The translations under genes and the position numbers were made by a program. From Ferruginibacter sp. (lineage in GTDB: Bacteria; Bacteroidota; Bacteroidia; Chitinophagales; Chitinophagaceae): a stretch of 64,000 nt of DNA. The notes under the pieces are model-generated. The model saw nothing but the letters and a program-made list of their open reading frames with translations. It did no database searches and was not told the DNA's origin. Shown here in pieces: positions 28,078 through 36,532 of this stretch (within the stretch, counting starts at the first letter, position 1; each line of letters starts with the position of its first letter). The stretch spans positions 1-64,000 of the forward strand of contig NZ_JAQBNR010000056.1 of assembly GCF_028288465.1 (NCBI RefSeq), given 5' to 3'.

Positions 28078-29325
28078 TTAGTTGTTGATGGTAATTTCTT
28101 TTGTGTTTTTGTATTGCTCCATGTCAGAAGTTATAATCACATCTCCTGCTTTTACATTGTCTTTTAATTCAACAAAATCAAAATTAGACAAGCCAGTATG
28201 CACGGTTCGTTTTTCTGCCTTTCCATTGTTCACCACAAAAATATCCTGGGTAGCAATTCCTTTAAAAGCCGGGCCGTTGGCCACTCTTAATACATTTGTT
28301 TTTGCAGCAGTAACAAGAAACACATCTGCTTTTAAATTTGGCCGCAGCAGCTTATTGTTTCTTTCTTCTAACTGAATATTGAATGATGCCACACCATTTT
28401 GTACGGCTGGCTGTATATTGACGACAGTTCCACGTAATTGCGTTTCGTTAATGCGGATGATTGCGTACATGCCGTTGTGCAATTGGTCAAGGTAGTTGTC
28501 TGATATCGTTCCCTGCACTTTAAAGCTGCTCAGGTTGGCGATGCGTGCCAGGGTTTCTCCTTCCCTTACGGTGGCACCAATATTTTTATTTAACCAGGTT
28601 ACCACACCATCGCGACTTGCCACAATATTCGCCAGCTTTAATTTTCGTTCCAGTTCACTTAAATCGTTTTGCTGAATGGCGGCAGCTATCGTGGCTTCCC
28701 GCATTTCCACTTCCATGGTTTGCTGCTTGTTTTTTATTTCATTTTCCAGTTGCAGCTTTTCAAGCGTGGCGACTTTTAAAGCCAGCTCCGCTTTTTCAAT
28801 ATCTTCCCTGGTGCCGCCCCCGGCCTTGAATAAACGTTTTGTATTTTCAACGTCCGCCTGCAAACTGTTAATGCGCAGTTGCTTTATACTGTTGCTGGAT
28901 TTAATGTCGTAAAAACTTTTGTCCAGTTGAAGCCTGAGTTTTTTAATATCATTTTGTTTTGATTCCAGTCCGAATTTCAGTCGTTCAAATTCAGTTTGTG
29001 AAGCTGCTTTGTCCAGGGTAAGCACCGACTGTCCGACCTTTACGGGGAGGCCCGCATCCAGCAATACATTTTGTACAGATGCATTGATAGGACTTGCGAT
29101 GATCTCTTCAAACTCCGGTAGAATTTCACCGGTTGCGGTAATGGTATTTTCAATGTTACCTGTTTCAACAACAGCGGTTGTAATGGAAGATTTTTTTACA
29201 GAAGATGAGACAGAATACCGCAACAGAAACCAGGCGCAGCCCAATAAAATGACACTGAAGAGTATGACAATGATTATTTTTTTTCTTTTGTCCAATTGTA
29301 CTTCCGCTTCAATAGCCGTATCCAT
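28078..29325 (-). CDS. Efflux periplasmic adaptor (HlyD/MacA type)
   Basis: This 415-residue membrane-fusion protein has an N-terminal anchor helix ('KKIIIVILFSVILLGCAWFLL', ~15-35). A lipoyl/barrel-sandwich half is visible ('VETGNIENTITATGEILPEFEEIIASPI'), then a long coiled-coil hairpin (~110-230, 'LKFGLESKQNDIKKLRLQLDKSF...EIKNKQQTMEVEMREATIAAAI'). The second lipoyl half and beta-barrel domain follow ('REGETLARIANLSSFKVQGTISDNYLDQL'). It links the ABC permeases to TolC. As the first gene of the seven-gene unit, its upstream region holds the predicted promoter and operator. The substrate is unknown: macrolide, peptide or lipid export are all possible for this family. Confidence 0.88.
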   Translation of the reverse strand: MDTAIEAEVQLDKRKKIIIVILFSVILLGCAWFLLRYSVSSSVKKSSITTAVVETGNIENTITATGEILPEFEEIIASPINASVQNVLLDAGLPVKVGQSVLTLDKAASQTEFERLKFGLESKQNDIKKLRLQLDKSFYDIKSSNSIKQLRINSLQADVENTKRLFKAGGGTREDIEKAELALKVATLEKLQLENEIKNKQQTMEVEMREATIAAAIQQNDLSELERKLKLANIVASRDGVVTWLNKNIGATVREGETLARIANLSSFKVQGTISDNYLDQLHNGMYAIIRINETQLRGTVVNIQPAVQNGVASFNIQLEERNNKLLRPNLKADVFLVTAAKTNVLRVANGPAFKGIATQDIFVVNNGKAEKRTVHTGLSNFDFVELKDNVKAGDVIITSDMEQYKNTKEITINN

Positions 29326-29350
29326 AACTGATATTTAGGCCAATGCTATT

Positions 29351-29365
29351 TCAAGCTATATGCCA
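29351..29365 (-). promoter_or_regulatory. Predicted sigma-54 promoter of the efflux operon
   Basis: Read on the minus strand, 'TGGCAT-ATAGC-TTGA' has the -24/-12 spacing of sigma-54 promoters (consensus TGGCAC-N5-TTGC). It would start transcription about 15 nt before the adaptor ATG. A second, weaker candidate 'TGGCAC-TGATT-TTTA' lies just upstream (29369-29383). The operon's own NtrC-type regulator makes a sigma-54 promoter expected. Confidence 0.5.
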
Positions 29366-29413
29366 AAGTAAAAATCAGTGCCAGTAAGGGTTTTATCGAT
29401 TTCCATTTTTAAT

Positions 29414-29435
29414 ATTTGTCCGGTACCGGACAAAT
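29414..29435. promoter_or_regulatory. 22-bp perfect palindrome, likely activator binding site
   Basis: 'atttgtccggtaccggacaaat' is a perfect palindrome centred about 85 bp upstream of the predicted transcription start. That is the usual distance for an enhancer site of an NtrC-family activator. The regulator encoded in this operon (21978..23348) is the natural candidate to bind it. I saw no second copy in the window. Confidence 0.6.
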
Positions 29436-29667
29436 TGTTTGATTTCGTTCAACATACGAATCGATAATTGAAAAAAGTATACCCGTGCATGATTAAAAAA
29501 AGAAACACCGGTGGTCCTTAATAAATCTACCACCCGAATGTTGCTAAAAAATAGGTAGTGTCACCTTAAATATTACTTAAATGTCTCCCGAATAATATTT
29601 TTGGCCATAAGTAGTTAACAATTTTGTCAACTTCTAAATGGCCGAAATTCGGGGGAGCTTACAAACT

Positions 29668-29959
29668 AATATATCAAAGAGGTTGTAAAATTGGCCGGTA
29701 TTGATGAAAAAATAAAGATTACACATAAGCTAGGTAATAAAATAATTGAAGAAACAAAACCCAAATACGCGTGGATTATGTCTCACACCTGTCGTGGTCG
29801 TTTTGCACAAATGAGTTTCTTGACGGAACACCAACAAACTTAATCATGGGCATCAACGGACATAAAACAGAAAAGGCATTCAGGAGATACATTAAAGCAG
29901 ACCAAGTACAAAAAGCTCACATGATTAAGAAACTTTGGGACAACAGATCAGGTTTGTAA
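29668..29959 (+). pseudogene. Tyrosine recombinase (integrase) C-terminal remnant
   Basis: After a TAA, the plus strand reads 'YIKEVVKLAGIDEKIKITHKLGNKIIEETKPKYAWIMSHTCR' and then, after a one-base frame change near 29790, 'SFCTNEFLDGTPTNLIMGINGHKTEKAFRRYIKADQ'. Together this is the catalytic end of a Bacteroidota tyrosine recombinase: H-x-x-R ('SHTCRRSF'), the G-H box ('GHKTEKAFRRY') with the nucleophilic Tyr in 'RRYIK'. The N-terminal two thirds are missing and the frame is broken, so it is dead. It marks an old mobile-element insertion next to the efflux operon promoter. No further coding trace is seen in 29960-30233. Confidence 0.7.
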
Positions 29960-30233
29960 TCGATTTTCATCTGTAAATGGAACTTTTGGCTGACAATAAA
30001 ACTTGTTGCGCATCATTTTTTAGCCGCTATAGAAATTCGTCAAAATAAGAACCTGTAAAATTTATTTTATTAAATAAACAGCTTTTAACTTAATAAAGAT
30101 GTAAAGAAAATTTCTCTTAAGAGGATAACACCGGACACATCTGCTAAACGATTAACGGCAGATCTGCGTCAAACGCAACTAATTTATAATTAACAGAAAT
30201 CATCAATTTTGATAAGCCTAATTGAATTCTTAC

Positions 30234-30572
30234 TCAATGCTCGCCAATAATCAAATTTCCTCCTGCCATATCACTTGTTGCTGATTTCCATTTTTGTAAG
30301 AGCACAATTTTTCCGTTGGGCAAAATTTCCGGATGACACTCGCCTGATCCAGCAAACAAAACCAAGTCAGTAGTTACGTGATGATAACACATTTTCATGC
30401 TGCCGTCATCGTCAACAATCGCCAGCATTTGCCCTCTTACAATATTTCCGCCTGAATAATTTGAAGTAAGAATGTTGCCTGTTTGTCTGAACACAAAAAG
30501 AGCCTCTGTCCAATAATCGCTACCTGTATTATTTACAATTGGTGAGAATATTTTTCCGTTATAATTAATCAT
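30234..30572 (-). CDS. Small protein of the family annotated as n-acetylglutamate synthase
   Basis: The 112 residues have the layout of a short protein family commonly labelled 'n-acetylglutamate synthase' in Bacteroidota and Firmicutes: 'MINYNGKIFSPIVNNTGSD', 'TGNILTSNYSGGNIVRGQMLAIVDDDGSMKMCYHHVTT' and 'GECHPEILPNGKIVLLQKWKSATSD'. The tandem strands and turns suggest a small MORN/beta-propeller-like sheet. It has no GNAT domain, so the enzymatic label is doubtful. It is cytoplasmic with no signal peptide, and stands alone. Confidence 0.7.
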   Translation of the reverse strand: MINYNGKIFSPIVNNTGSDYWTEALFVFRQTGNILTSNYSGGNIVRGQMLAIVDDDGSMKMCYHHVTTDLVLFAGSGECHPEILPNGKIVLLQKWKSATSDMAGGNLIIGEH

Positions 30573-30661
30573 GATAATAAATAGTCAATAGAGGTTTATA
30601 AAGTCTATAAGAAAGTAAAGTTGGGGTGTCATTTATCTGAGGATGAGGTAAAATACATTAT

Positions 30662-30690
30662 AAAAAAGCCGCCCTAAGGCAGCCCAAAAA
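30662..30690 (-). terminator. Terminator downstream of the sigma/barrel operon
   Basis: On the minus strand 'gggctgccttagggcggcttttttat' forms a 6-bp GC-rich stem (one G-U) with a 4-nt loop and a T6 tail. It lies about 115 nt after the barrel gene stop. Confidence 0.6.
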
Positions 30691-30803
30691 ACAAGTTTTT
30701 TTAAAGATGGAACTCACAGGAAAAAATTGAACTTAAAACGTCCATGGTGGCATTCCAAAATTTGATCAAAGCTTATCTCCACTTTGTGGATGGCATTTGT
30801 ATG

Positions 30804-31982
30804 TTATTTTAAATGGTAAAATATCTTAAACGTGAGCAGTTGGTTTCTGGCAGCCGTTACCTGCTTGCCTTCGAAAGCAGGCCGCAGTGCATACTGGTAA
30901 GTCAGGTCCAGTGCCACTTTATTCATTGAATATCTTAAGCCACCAACCAAACGATAATCCATTTTTAATGGACTTACTTTATAGTTATTTTCAGGCGCAG
31001 CAGCCGCGGCGCCCATAAAAGTATTTTGCGGCACATTTGCCTGCCTCATCTGAAAATCATATTTATCAATGGATTCTTTACTTTTTGTACCTAATAAAAT
31101 GGATGCCTGCACGCCACCTTCTGCTGACAATCTTTTACCAAGTTTAACACCGGCCATCACGGGTATATCGGCATAATATAAACGGGTGTAACTGGTGACC
31201 TTGTTGTAAAACTGAATGTTGTTGGCAGTATCATTCACGTAGATTGTTTTGCTAACGCCATGACCACTGGTTGCCACAACAGCACCTGCAGTTAAACCCA
31301 TGCTTACATAAAAATTAGGAGAGGCTTTATACAGCATTTCTGCGGCAGGAAAAGGTTGCAGGTTTTGCCGCTGCCCCGGAATTACATTTACGTCAACACC
31401 CGCAGAAAACAGCAGTTTATTTTTATGCTGCATTTCATTGACCGCTTTTCCTGAAAGCTGCATGTTACCTGAACCGATTGGCAATGGGCGAATGAGGTGA
31501 CGCGATTTTGAAAACGGATTTTCAAGGCTCAGGTAATCCTCCTTTTCTAAATCCGCGTGATCAATTCCTACTAAGTCCGGGACCTCTCCTTCCGGAAGCA
31601 TTTGCGGATTGATCGTGTTTTCATTTACCTTCATTTCAGCTGAATTATTATTGGCAGCATCGTGAATAAATGGTTTCTTAACACTAAATTTTCGAACCGG
31701 GCTCATCACCTGCTGCTCCGCTTTAGAAGTACCTGGCTCTTTGTTTTCAATTGTCTTTACCAGGTAATTATTTTGCGGTACCAGTTGTAAATAATTGTCA
31801 TGAGTAAGAAGAGAACTTAATAATAACAAAGCCGTCAGGGAAGCTGCAACACCTGCACGCACCATTGAAAAATTGCTCTTTCTTCTCACCGGCAAATTTT
31901 TATCCAGCAAAACTTTCAGCTCTTCCCAACCGTATTGCGGAGAGTCGAATAATTCATCACTATTATGTAAACGTTTGCTCAT
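30804..31982 (-). CDS. Membrane-anchored outer-membrane barrel-like protein encoded with an ECF sigma factor
   Basis: The 392 residues have a cytoplasmic-type N terminus ('FDSPQYGWEELKVLLDKNLP') like the start of an anti-sigma factor. One membrane helix (~40-60, 'AGVAASLTALLLLSSLL') and a disordered linker (~65-175) follow. The C-terminal ~200 residues look like a small beta-barrel: 'LFSAGVDVNVIPG', 'FYVSMGLTAGAVVAT', 'YADIPVMAGVKLGKRLSAEGGVQASILLG', 'MDYRLVGGLRYSMNKVALDLTYQYALRPAF', ending in Lys after aromatic strands. Its start overlaps the sigma gene by 4 nt (ATGA). An anti-sigma-like regulatory role is inferred only from this linkage. The inner-membrane anchor on a barrel-like domain is odd. 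Confidence 0.7.
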   Translation of the reverse strand: MSKRLHNSDELFDSPQYGWEELKVLLDKNLPVRRKSNFSMVRAGVAASLTALLLLSSLLTHDNYLQLVPQNNYLVKTIENKEPGTSKAEQQVMSPVRKFSVKKPFIHDAANNNSAEMKVNENTINPQMLPEGEVPDLVGIDHADLEKEDYLSLENPFSKSRHLIRPLPIGSGNMQLSGKAVNEMQHKNKLLFSAGVDVNVIPGQRQNLQPFPAAEMLYKASPNFYVSMGLTAGAVVATSGHGVSKTIYVNDTANNIQFYNKVTSYTRLYYADIPVMAGVKLGKRLSAEGGVQASILLGTKSKESIDKYDFQMRQANVPQNTFMGAAAAAPENNYKVSPLKMDYRLVGGLRYSMNKVALDLTYQYALRPAFEGKQVTAARNQLLTFKIFYHLK

Positions 31983-32536
31983 ATCCTGTGCTCTTTAGAA
32001 AGTTTAAATTGCATGGACTGCTTTAATTTTTTTCTGGCTTCTGAAACATGCCAGCGGCTGGTTGATTCAGAAATACCCAGCTTCTCTGCAATCTCTTTAT
32101 AATCATACCCATCAAAAGCAAAAAGATTAATCACAATTCTTGTAACAGAGGGTAAGGCTTTCAGGTGCTGTGCTACTTCCTCCATGCTATGATTAAAATT
32201 AAGCTGGAAGTCATCATTACCTTGTTCCTGGATATTATCAATGTGAATTACCTGCGTACCTTTTTTCCGGTTGCGGGTGTGATCAATGGCTGTATTAATA
32301 ATGATGGTTTTAAGCCAGGGTTTAAAATCACCCAGCTCAGCACTGTACTTTAAAATATTGGTAAATGCTTTTAGAAATCCATCATTTAATATGGTGAGCG
32401 CATCATGGGGATCTTCGGCATAACGCTTACATGTCACAAACATATCTTTATAAAAATGTTTGTAAATAGCTTCCTGCGAGCAGCGGTCATTCAACCTGCA
32501 TCCCGCAATATGTATGTATAATTCGTCCTGACTCAC
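31979..32536 (-). CDS. ECF-type RNA polymerase sigma factor
   Basis: This is an ECF sigma-70 factor with region 2 ('AIYKHFYKDMFVTCKRYAEDPHDALTILNDGFLKAFTNIL...FKPWLKTIIINTAIDHTRNRKK') and region 4 ('LPSVTRIVINLFAFDGYDYKEIAEKLGISESTSRWHVSEARKKLKQ'). The ORF track extends to a GTG at 32572, but that codon lies inside the terminator hairpin of the upstream lipoprotein gene. I therefore prefer the GTG at 32536 ('VSQDELYIHIAGC'), giving ~185 residues. It directs transcription of an unknown regulon, possibly its own operon. The downstream barrel protein is its probable partner. Confidence 0.85.
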   Translation of the reverse strand: MSQDELYIHIAGCRLNDRCSQEAIYKHFYKDMFVTCKRYAEDPHDALTILNDGFLKAFTNILKYSAELGDFKPWLKTIIINTAIDHTRNRKKGTQVIHIDNIQEQGNDDFQLNFNHSMEEVAQHLKALPSVTRIVINLFAFDGYDYKEIAEKLGISESTSRWHVSEARKKLKQSMQFKLSKEHRI

Positions 32537-32568
32537 CAATTTTTTTGACCGGTTGCAATGGTATGAAA

Positions 32569-32604
32569 ACACTGCAACTTTCCTGCGTTGAAAAGTTGCA
32601 GTGT
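32569..32604 (-). terminator. Intrinsic terminator of the lipoprotein gene
   Basis: 'acactgcaacttt' and 'aaaagttgcagtgt' form a 13-bp perfect stem with a 9-nt loop, starting 8 nt after the lipoprotein stop. It overlaps the annotated far-upstream start of the sigma ORF, which argues for a later sigma start. Confidence 0.6.
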
Positions 32605-32611
32605 ATGTTAA

Positions 32612-33073
32612 TTAATGTTTAAAAGAAATCGTCTTAACTATTTTGGTAGCAGGATTTGTACTATCTGTGTAGCGCACTACAAGAGCGGTATCATTTAAAG
32701 TAACTACTTTCCATGAAGCATACTTAACCGGTGCATTGGATGAAAGCTGGATAGAATCAGCTGCAATTTTGTAAGCCCAGCTTCCTTTTGAGTAACGGAA
32801 GGCAGTAGAATCGCACTTCACTGTACCGTCCTGAAAATCATAACCATTATTGGAAAACTGAATGATATCATCGCTCATACAATCTTTGTAAATAGAACTG
32901 TCTGCTGCAGGCTGCCCTGCTTTGGGAGTTGTAATGGCCTTAATTTTCCAGGGAACCATTAGCTTGCTTACTTTGTCGGGAACTGCCGGTGAATCATCTT
33001 TTTTACACGCAGCGAAGATTACGGTAGCTGTCAAAATAAGTGTAACAGATTTCAATATGCTATTTTTTACCAT
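32612..33073 (-). CDS. Lipocalin-like lipoprotein
   Basis: The 153 residues start with a lipoprotein signal ('ILKSVTLILTATVIFAAC', lipobox FAAC, Cys at ~22). The mature domain has the lipocalin-like order of strands: 'LMVPWKIKAITTPK', 'DDIIQFSNNGYDFQDGTVKCDSTAFRYSKGSWAYKIAADSIQL', and 'WKVVTLNDTALVVRYTDSTNPATKIVKTISFKH'. The W-x-I/L start and 'GSWAY' resemble small Bacteroidota lipocalin-family lipoproteins of unknown ligand. An outer-membrane location facing the periplasm or surface is expected. It is a single gene with its own terminator. Confidence 0.75.
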   Translation of the reverse strand: MVKNSILKSVTLILTATVIFAACKKDDSPAVPDKVSKLMVPWKIKAITTPKAGQPAADSSIYKDCMSDDIIQFSNNGYDFQDGTVKCDSTAFRYSKGSWAYKIAADSIQLSSNAPVKYASWKVVTLNDTALVVRYTDSTNPATKIVKTISFKH

Positions 33074-33189
33074 GTTATTTTTTGTTGTTATAAAAATGAA
33101 ATAATGTCCCGGGATGTTTGTACACTAACTGGTACGGTTTATTATTCCGGTTTGTTGGGAGAGCATTAAAATATTTTTTTTTAATTTAG

Positions 33190-33606
33190 GAAAGAAGAAA
33201 AACTGACGATCACTGGTTACTACAAAGAAATCCTAAAGCCATCACAGCATAAAAAACAGCTGGATGTTACCCGGTTGTATAGTGGTACTGTGGGTGATAG
33301 TTATTTTAAAGAAATGCAATTACCATTAAGCGATGGCCGAATGATCGGTTATTTATCTGCAGTACTGCCGGTAAAAGAAATTATTTTCAGGGAAGTGGAA
33401 GCTTTTTACGATTATGATTTTCACAATGCACCCGGCGGCAATACACTGTGCTGCTGGATGACGGCATACAAATAGAAACCTCCACTGGTGATACCAAAAG
33501 CTTTGTACCCGGCGAAGTGATCCCTGGTAGAAGATAGTACCGGTAAGGACATCGCACTAAAAACCTGGAGGCTAAAACAAGGCGGTCGGTGTTTGTTATT
33601 TTTTAA
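33190..33606 (+). pseudogene. Cupin-domain gene, broken by several frameshifts
   Basis: The plus strand first reads 'KLTITGYYKEILKPSQHKKQLDVTRLYSGTVGDSYFKEMQLPLSDGRMIGYLSAVLPVKEIIFREVEAFYDYDFHNAP'. After a shift near 33435 it reads 'QYTVLLDDGIQIETSTGDTKSFVPGEVI', and after another near 33525 it ends 'HRTKNLEAKTRRSVFVIF' at a TAA. These pieces fit in order a single cupin protein (the 'IETSTGDTKSFVPGEV...TGKGHRT' pattern). There is no start codon and at least two frame breaks, so the gene is inactive. It marks the left border of the STAND/nuclease island. Confidence 0.75.
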
Positions 33607-33732
33607 AAGGATTTATTTTGGAACGTACCATGGAAGCAGTGGGCAATATCGATGTGTATTCTTGTACCGTATGCCATTATTGAGCTTCTATTGCCGCTAA
33701 TATTTAAGGAAGGCACTGGGATCGTAGTACAT

Positions 33733-36486
33733 TTAAGATTCTACAAGTAATCTTGGTAAACGTTCAAATGCCAAATGAGGTGGTGGTTGTGGGAAAGCTG
33801 CCCTCTGTGAATCTGTAAATACTTTTGAATCAACAGCAGTGCAATACTCTTTTTGATATGCATTAGAATTGAAAGCCTTCTCCCCTACTTTTCCTTCTTC
33901 ATGCAAAACTCTCCACCAAAAATCTTCAAACTCGTTTTCTCCAAATGTTGAAATCGACCTGAAAATTTTCTTTATAACAACTGAAATAAAACCATAATGA
34001 TAGCTTATTTCTTTTTGCTCTTTGCTTTCGAACTTAGGTATAGAAACAATCCAACGCCCGTGTTCTATGTTATTTTTTGCCTGTTGGTAATCTGGTGCTT
34101 CTTCAATTAATATGGCCATACTTTTATTAGGCTCCAGAAAATTCGAGTTCAAACGAGCCAATTCACAAAGGAAAATTTGTAAACTGCTCGCAAATTCTTC
34201 TCCGATAGCTGTTAAGAGATATGTATTTGCAAACTCTATGCGCCAGTCAATATGAAGTGCATTGAAAGCAATGACTTTTAAGGGACCAACATCGCTTAGT
34301 GGATCGCTTTGAAGATGTCTTTTTACAAATCTTAGAAGTTGTGTCTCGTCTGTGATGGATTTTTCAAACTGTTCTATCTGCGGAGCAATAAACTCACGCC
34401 AAAGGTCTTCCCATTTTCCAGACCGAAAATCTACAAAATAGCTGATTTGAGGAAATAGTTTTTTTGAGGCGTAAATCAGGAATGACATATCAACAAGCGC
34501 TTTTTTAAACATCTCATCGCCATTCCCTATCCAACCATTGGGATTAAAGTTATTTCTTGCATTAATGAATAATTCAAAATCTTCAATTGCCTGCATCCAA
34601 GCGCCCTGTTTGTAATCATTAATGAAGATCAGACCAGTTGCCTGAGCTAATCTATTAAAAATTGATTCGTCTTTTGAATGCCAGGTTACCCATATAGCAC
34701 ATAGAGCGTAGTACTTAGCGGCTATATTCATACCTAAAGCTGTATAAACCTGGCCAATATTGATCAAGGCTAAAATGTAACCTTCTTTGGTTCGTTCTAA
34801 AAGCCATAGCGACTTAGCCTTATGAAAGGAGGTAAGTGCCTGTAAAAAATTATGAAGGCCTCCTGCGCTCAGATAGTCATATCCTCTTTTGGCCAAGTTT
34901 TTTGCTGCGATATGACGCTGCCCTGATTTTACAGCCGCCTCCTGTATTTCCTCCATGAAATTTTCAAGTAATAAAATTCCTGCAGAGTCAGCTTTAAACT
35001 GAATCAAAAGAGAAATCATGCTTTCAAAAGTGTCAAACATAGAGGAAACAGAATACAACTCAGCCTGCGGAAGAAGGGGTAATATCTGTCTATATATATC
35101 AATGGATTTTGCACTGTTCTCTCTTGATTTTACAACATTGGTATGAAACTCAAAATCTCCTTTTAATTCAAGTAGTATACATCGATCATCTACCTTGATA
35201 TCTGATTTCAATTGCTGTTCAATAAAGGAATGCATACTATACCTCCATTTATTAATCTCTTCCGTTTGTATTTCAATTTTACCAATTAAGGATTGAACTA
35301 AGACTATTTGAAGCAATGAGATATCTTCATGTATATCAGCCAAGTTATTCCGATGCTCCCATTCATTAAAATAATACTTGACCCAATCCTCACAACCTCT
35401 TAAAGGTAAAATGTCATCACCTTCCACAGGAGTGGGGTTTAATGCTAAAAAAATGAATTCGTAAATTGCTTTTCTTCTATAGTGAGGTTTTATTTGTTCG
35501 TTGTCTATATACTTTTTAAGCAGCGACATCCATAGATTATTGTGCCCAAGCTTATGAAAATTCATCCTGTAATACCTTTCTGCATCAATAATTTCATAAA
35601 ACTGGCCGAGATGAAATTCAGGAATGTTTTGTACATCCTTCCACTTTGCATATAATTCAGCATACCATTTTTCCTTTTCATCGCCAGATTCCAAAAGAAT
35701 CATGTCAATCAATTCGTTTGTAAGTTTACGCATTTCAGGATCGGCCTGATAAGATTTAGTAACAACTGCCCGATACAATAAAGAAAAGGCTATTTTGACA
35801 TCGTTAGTTATTGGCAAGGGGATTCTTTCAATTAAAGAATTGATTTTATTTATTTGGTTTTCTACTGCTTCATCCGAAGATAATCCTTCAAAGTTCCATT
35901 GAATTGACTGAATGAATTTATCGAGGATCTCATCGGTCATTTTATTAAAGACAATTTCAGCCTGCTGCACTTGCAGTTTTAAATTAACATTTTGAATTTT
36001 AGCTTCGTATTCCTTTTGAATATAACTCTGTAGAATTTTTAGAACTCTTGCCCGCACTCTCTGCAATGTTTCACCTGATAAATTTTGCTGATTGGCAGCC
36101 CAAGCCTGCAGCAGATCAGCATCATTATCTTTAACAACCCTGCCCACCACCGAAGCGTTTGTTTCAAAGGAAAAAATCATTTCTTCAAGCATGTAATCAC
36201 CTTTTACAAACAGCATAAAAAAGTTGGCTATGGTCTCCTGTATAGCATCTGATGAAAATGAGAAATCTGTCGAGTAAAGTTTTATCTGTCGGAATTTCGA
36301 TTCTCCTTTTGCCAAATCCCTATGAAATATATCCTCTTCGAAGTCGCAGTAAATTATTTCTTCTATATTATTTAATCTATTATTTATCCAAGACTCAAGC
36401 GTTTTCAAATGCTGAAACTCATATCCTTTTAAAGTAGCTGCCGCATCTCTCTTTTCAGCGAAAATCTGAAGTTGTTTTAGTGACAT
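33733..36486 (-). CDS. Large protein with N-terminal DUF4297/Cap4-like PDDEXK nuclease and helical repeats
   Basis: The N-terminal ~110 residues look like the DUF4297/Cap4-type nuclease family. They have 'GYEFQHLKTLESWI' (21-34), acidic 'CDFEEDIF' (E50, E51, D52) and 'SKFRQIKLYS' with the Q-x-K pair (Q67/K69). This is the PDDEXK arrangement used to cut dsDNA. The remaining ~800 residues are helical, with tetratricopeptide-like pairs around 540-650 ('SFHKAKSLWLLERTKEGYILALINIGQVYTALGMNIAAKYYALCAIW'), which suits a sensor or scaffold. The gene starts 46 bp after the STAND gene, so both are likely one transcript. It may cut DNA once the partner senses a target. No characterised two-gene system of this make-up is known to me. 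Codon use looks more AT-rich than in neighbouring genes. Confidence 0.7.
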   Translation of the reverse strand: MSLKQLQIFAEKRDAAATLKGYEFQHLKTLESWINNRLNNIEEIIYCDFEEDIFHRDLAKGESKFRQIKLYSTDFSFSSDAIQETIANFFMLFVKGDYMLEEMIFSFETNASVVGRVVKDNDADLLQAWAANQQNLSGETLQRVRARVLKILQSYIQKEYEAKIQNVNLKLQVQQAEIVFNKMTDEILDKFIQSIQWNFEGLSSDEAVENQINKINSLIERIPLPITNDVKIAFSLLYRAVVTKSYQADPEMRKLTNELIDMILLESGDEKEKWYAELYAKWKDVQNIPEFHLGQFYEIIDAERYYRMNFHKLGHNNLWMSLLKKYIDNEQIKPHYRRKAIYEFIFLALNPTPVEGDDILPLRGCEDWVKYYFNEWEHRNNLADIHEDISLLQIVLVQSLIGKIEIQTEEINKWRYSMHSFIEQQLKSDIKVDDRCILLELKGDFEFHTNVVKSRENSAKSIDIYRQILPLLPQAELYSVSSMFDTFESMISLLIQFKADSAGILLLENFMEEIQEAAVKSGQRHIAAKNLAKRGYDYLSAGGLHNFLQALTSFHKAKSLWLLERTKEGYILALINIGQVYTALGMNIAAKYYALCAIWVTWHSKDESIFNRLAQATGLIFINDYKQGAWMQAIEDFELFINARNNFNPNGWIGNGDEMFKKALVDMSFLIYASKKLFPQISYFVDFRSGKWEDLWREFIAPQIEQFEKSITDETQLLRFVKRHLQSDPLSDVGPLKVIAFNALHIDWRIEFANTYLLTAIGEEFASSLQIFLCELARLNSNFLEPNKSMAILIEEAPDYQQAKNNIEHGRWIVSIPKFESKEQKEISYHYGFISVVIKKIFRSISTFGENEFEDFWWRVLHEEGKVGEKAFNSNAYQKEYCTAVDSKVFTDSQRAAFPQPPPHLAFERLPRLLVES

Positions 36487-36532
36487 ACTGAAATTATAAA
36501 ATAGAATAGTCTAAAGTGTTTACAAGTTTAAT

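Noticed and set aside
29369-29383. Alternative sigma-54 promoter TGGCAC-N5-TTTA
   Set aside because: It has a perfect -24 box but a poor -12 box (TTTA), so the neighbouring TGGCAT-N5-TTGA was preferred. It is kept as second choice in the promoter entry.
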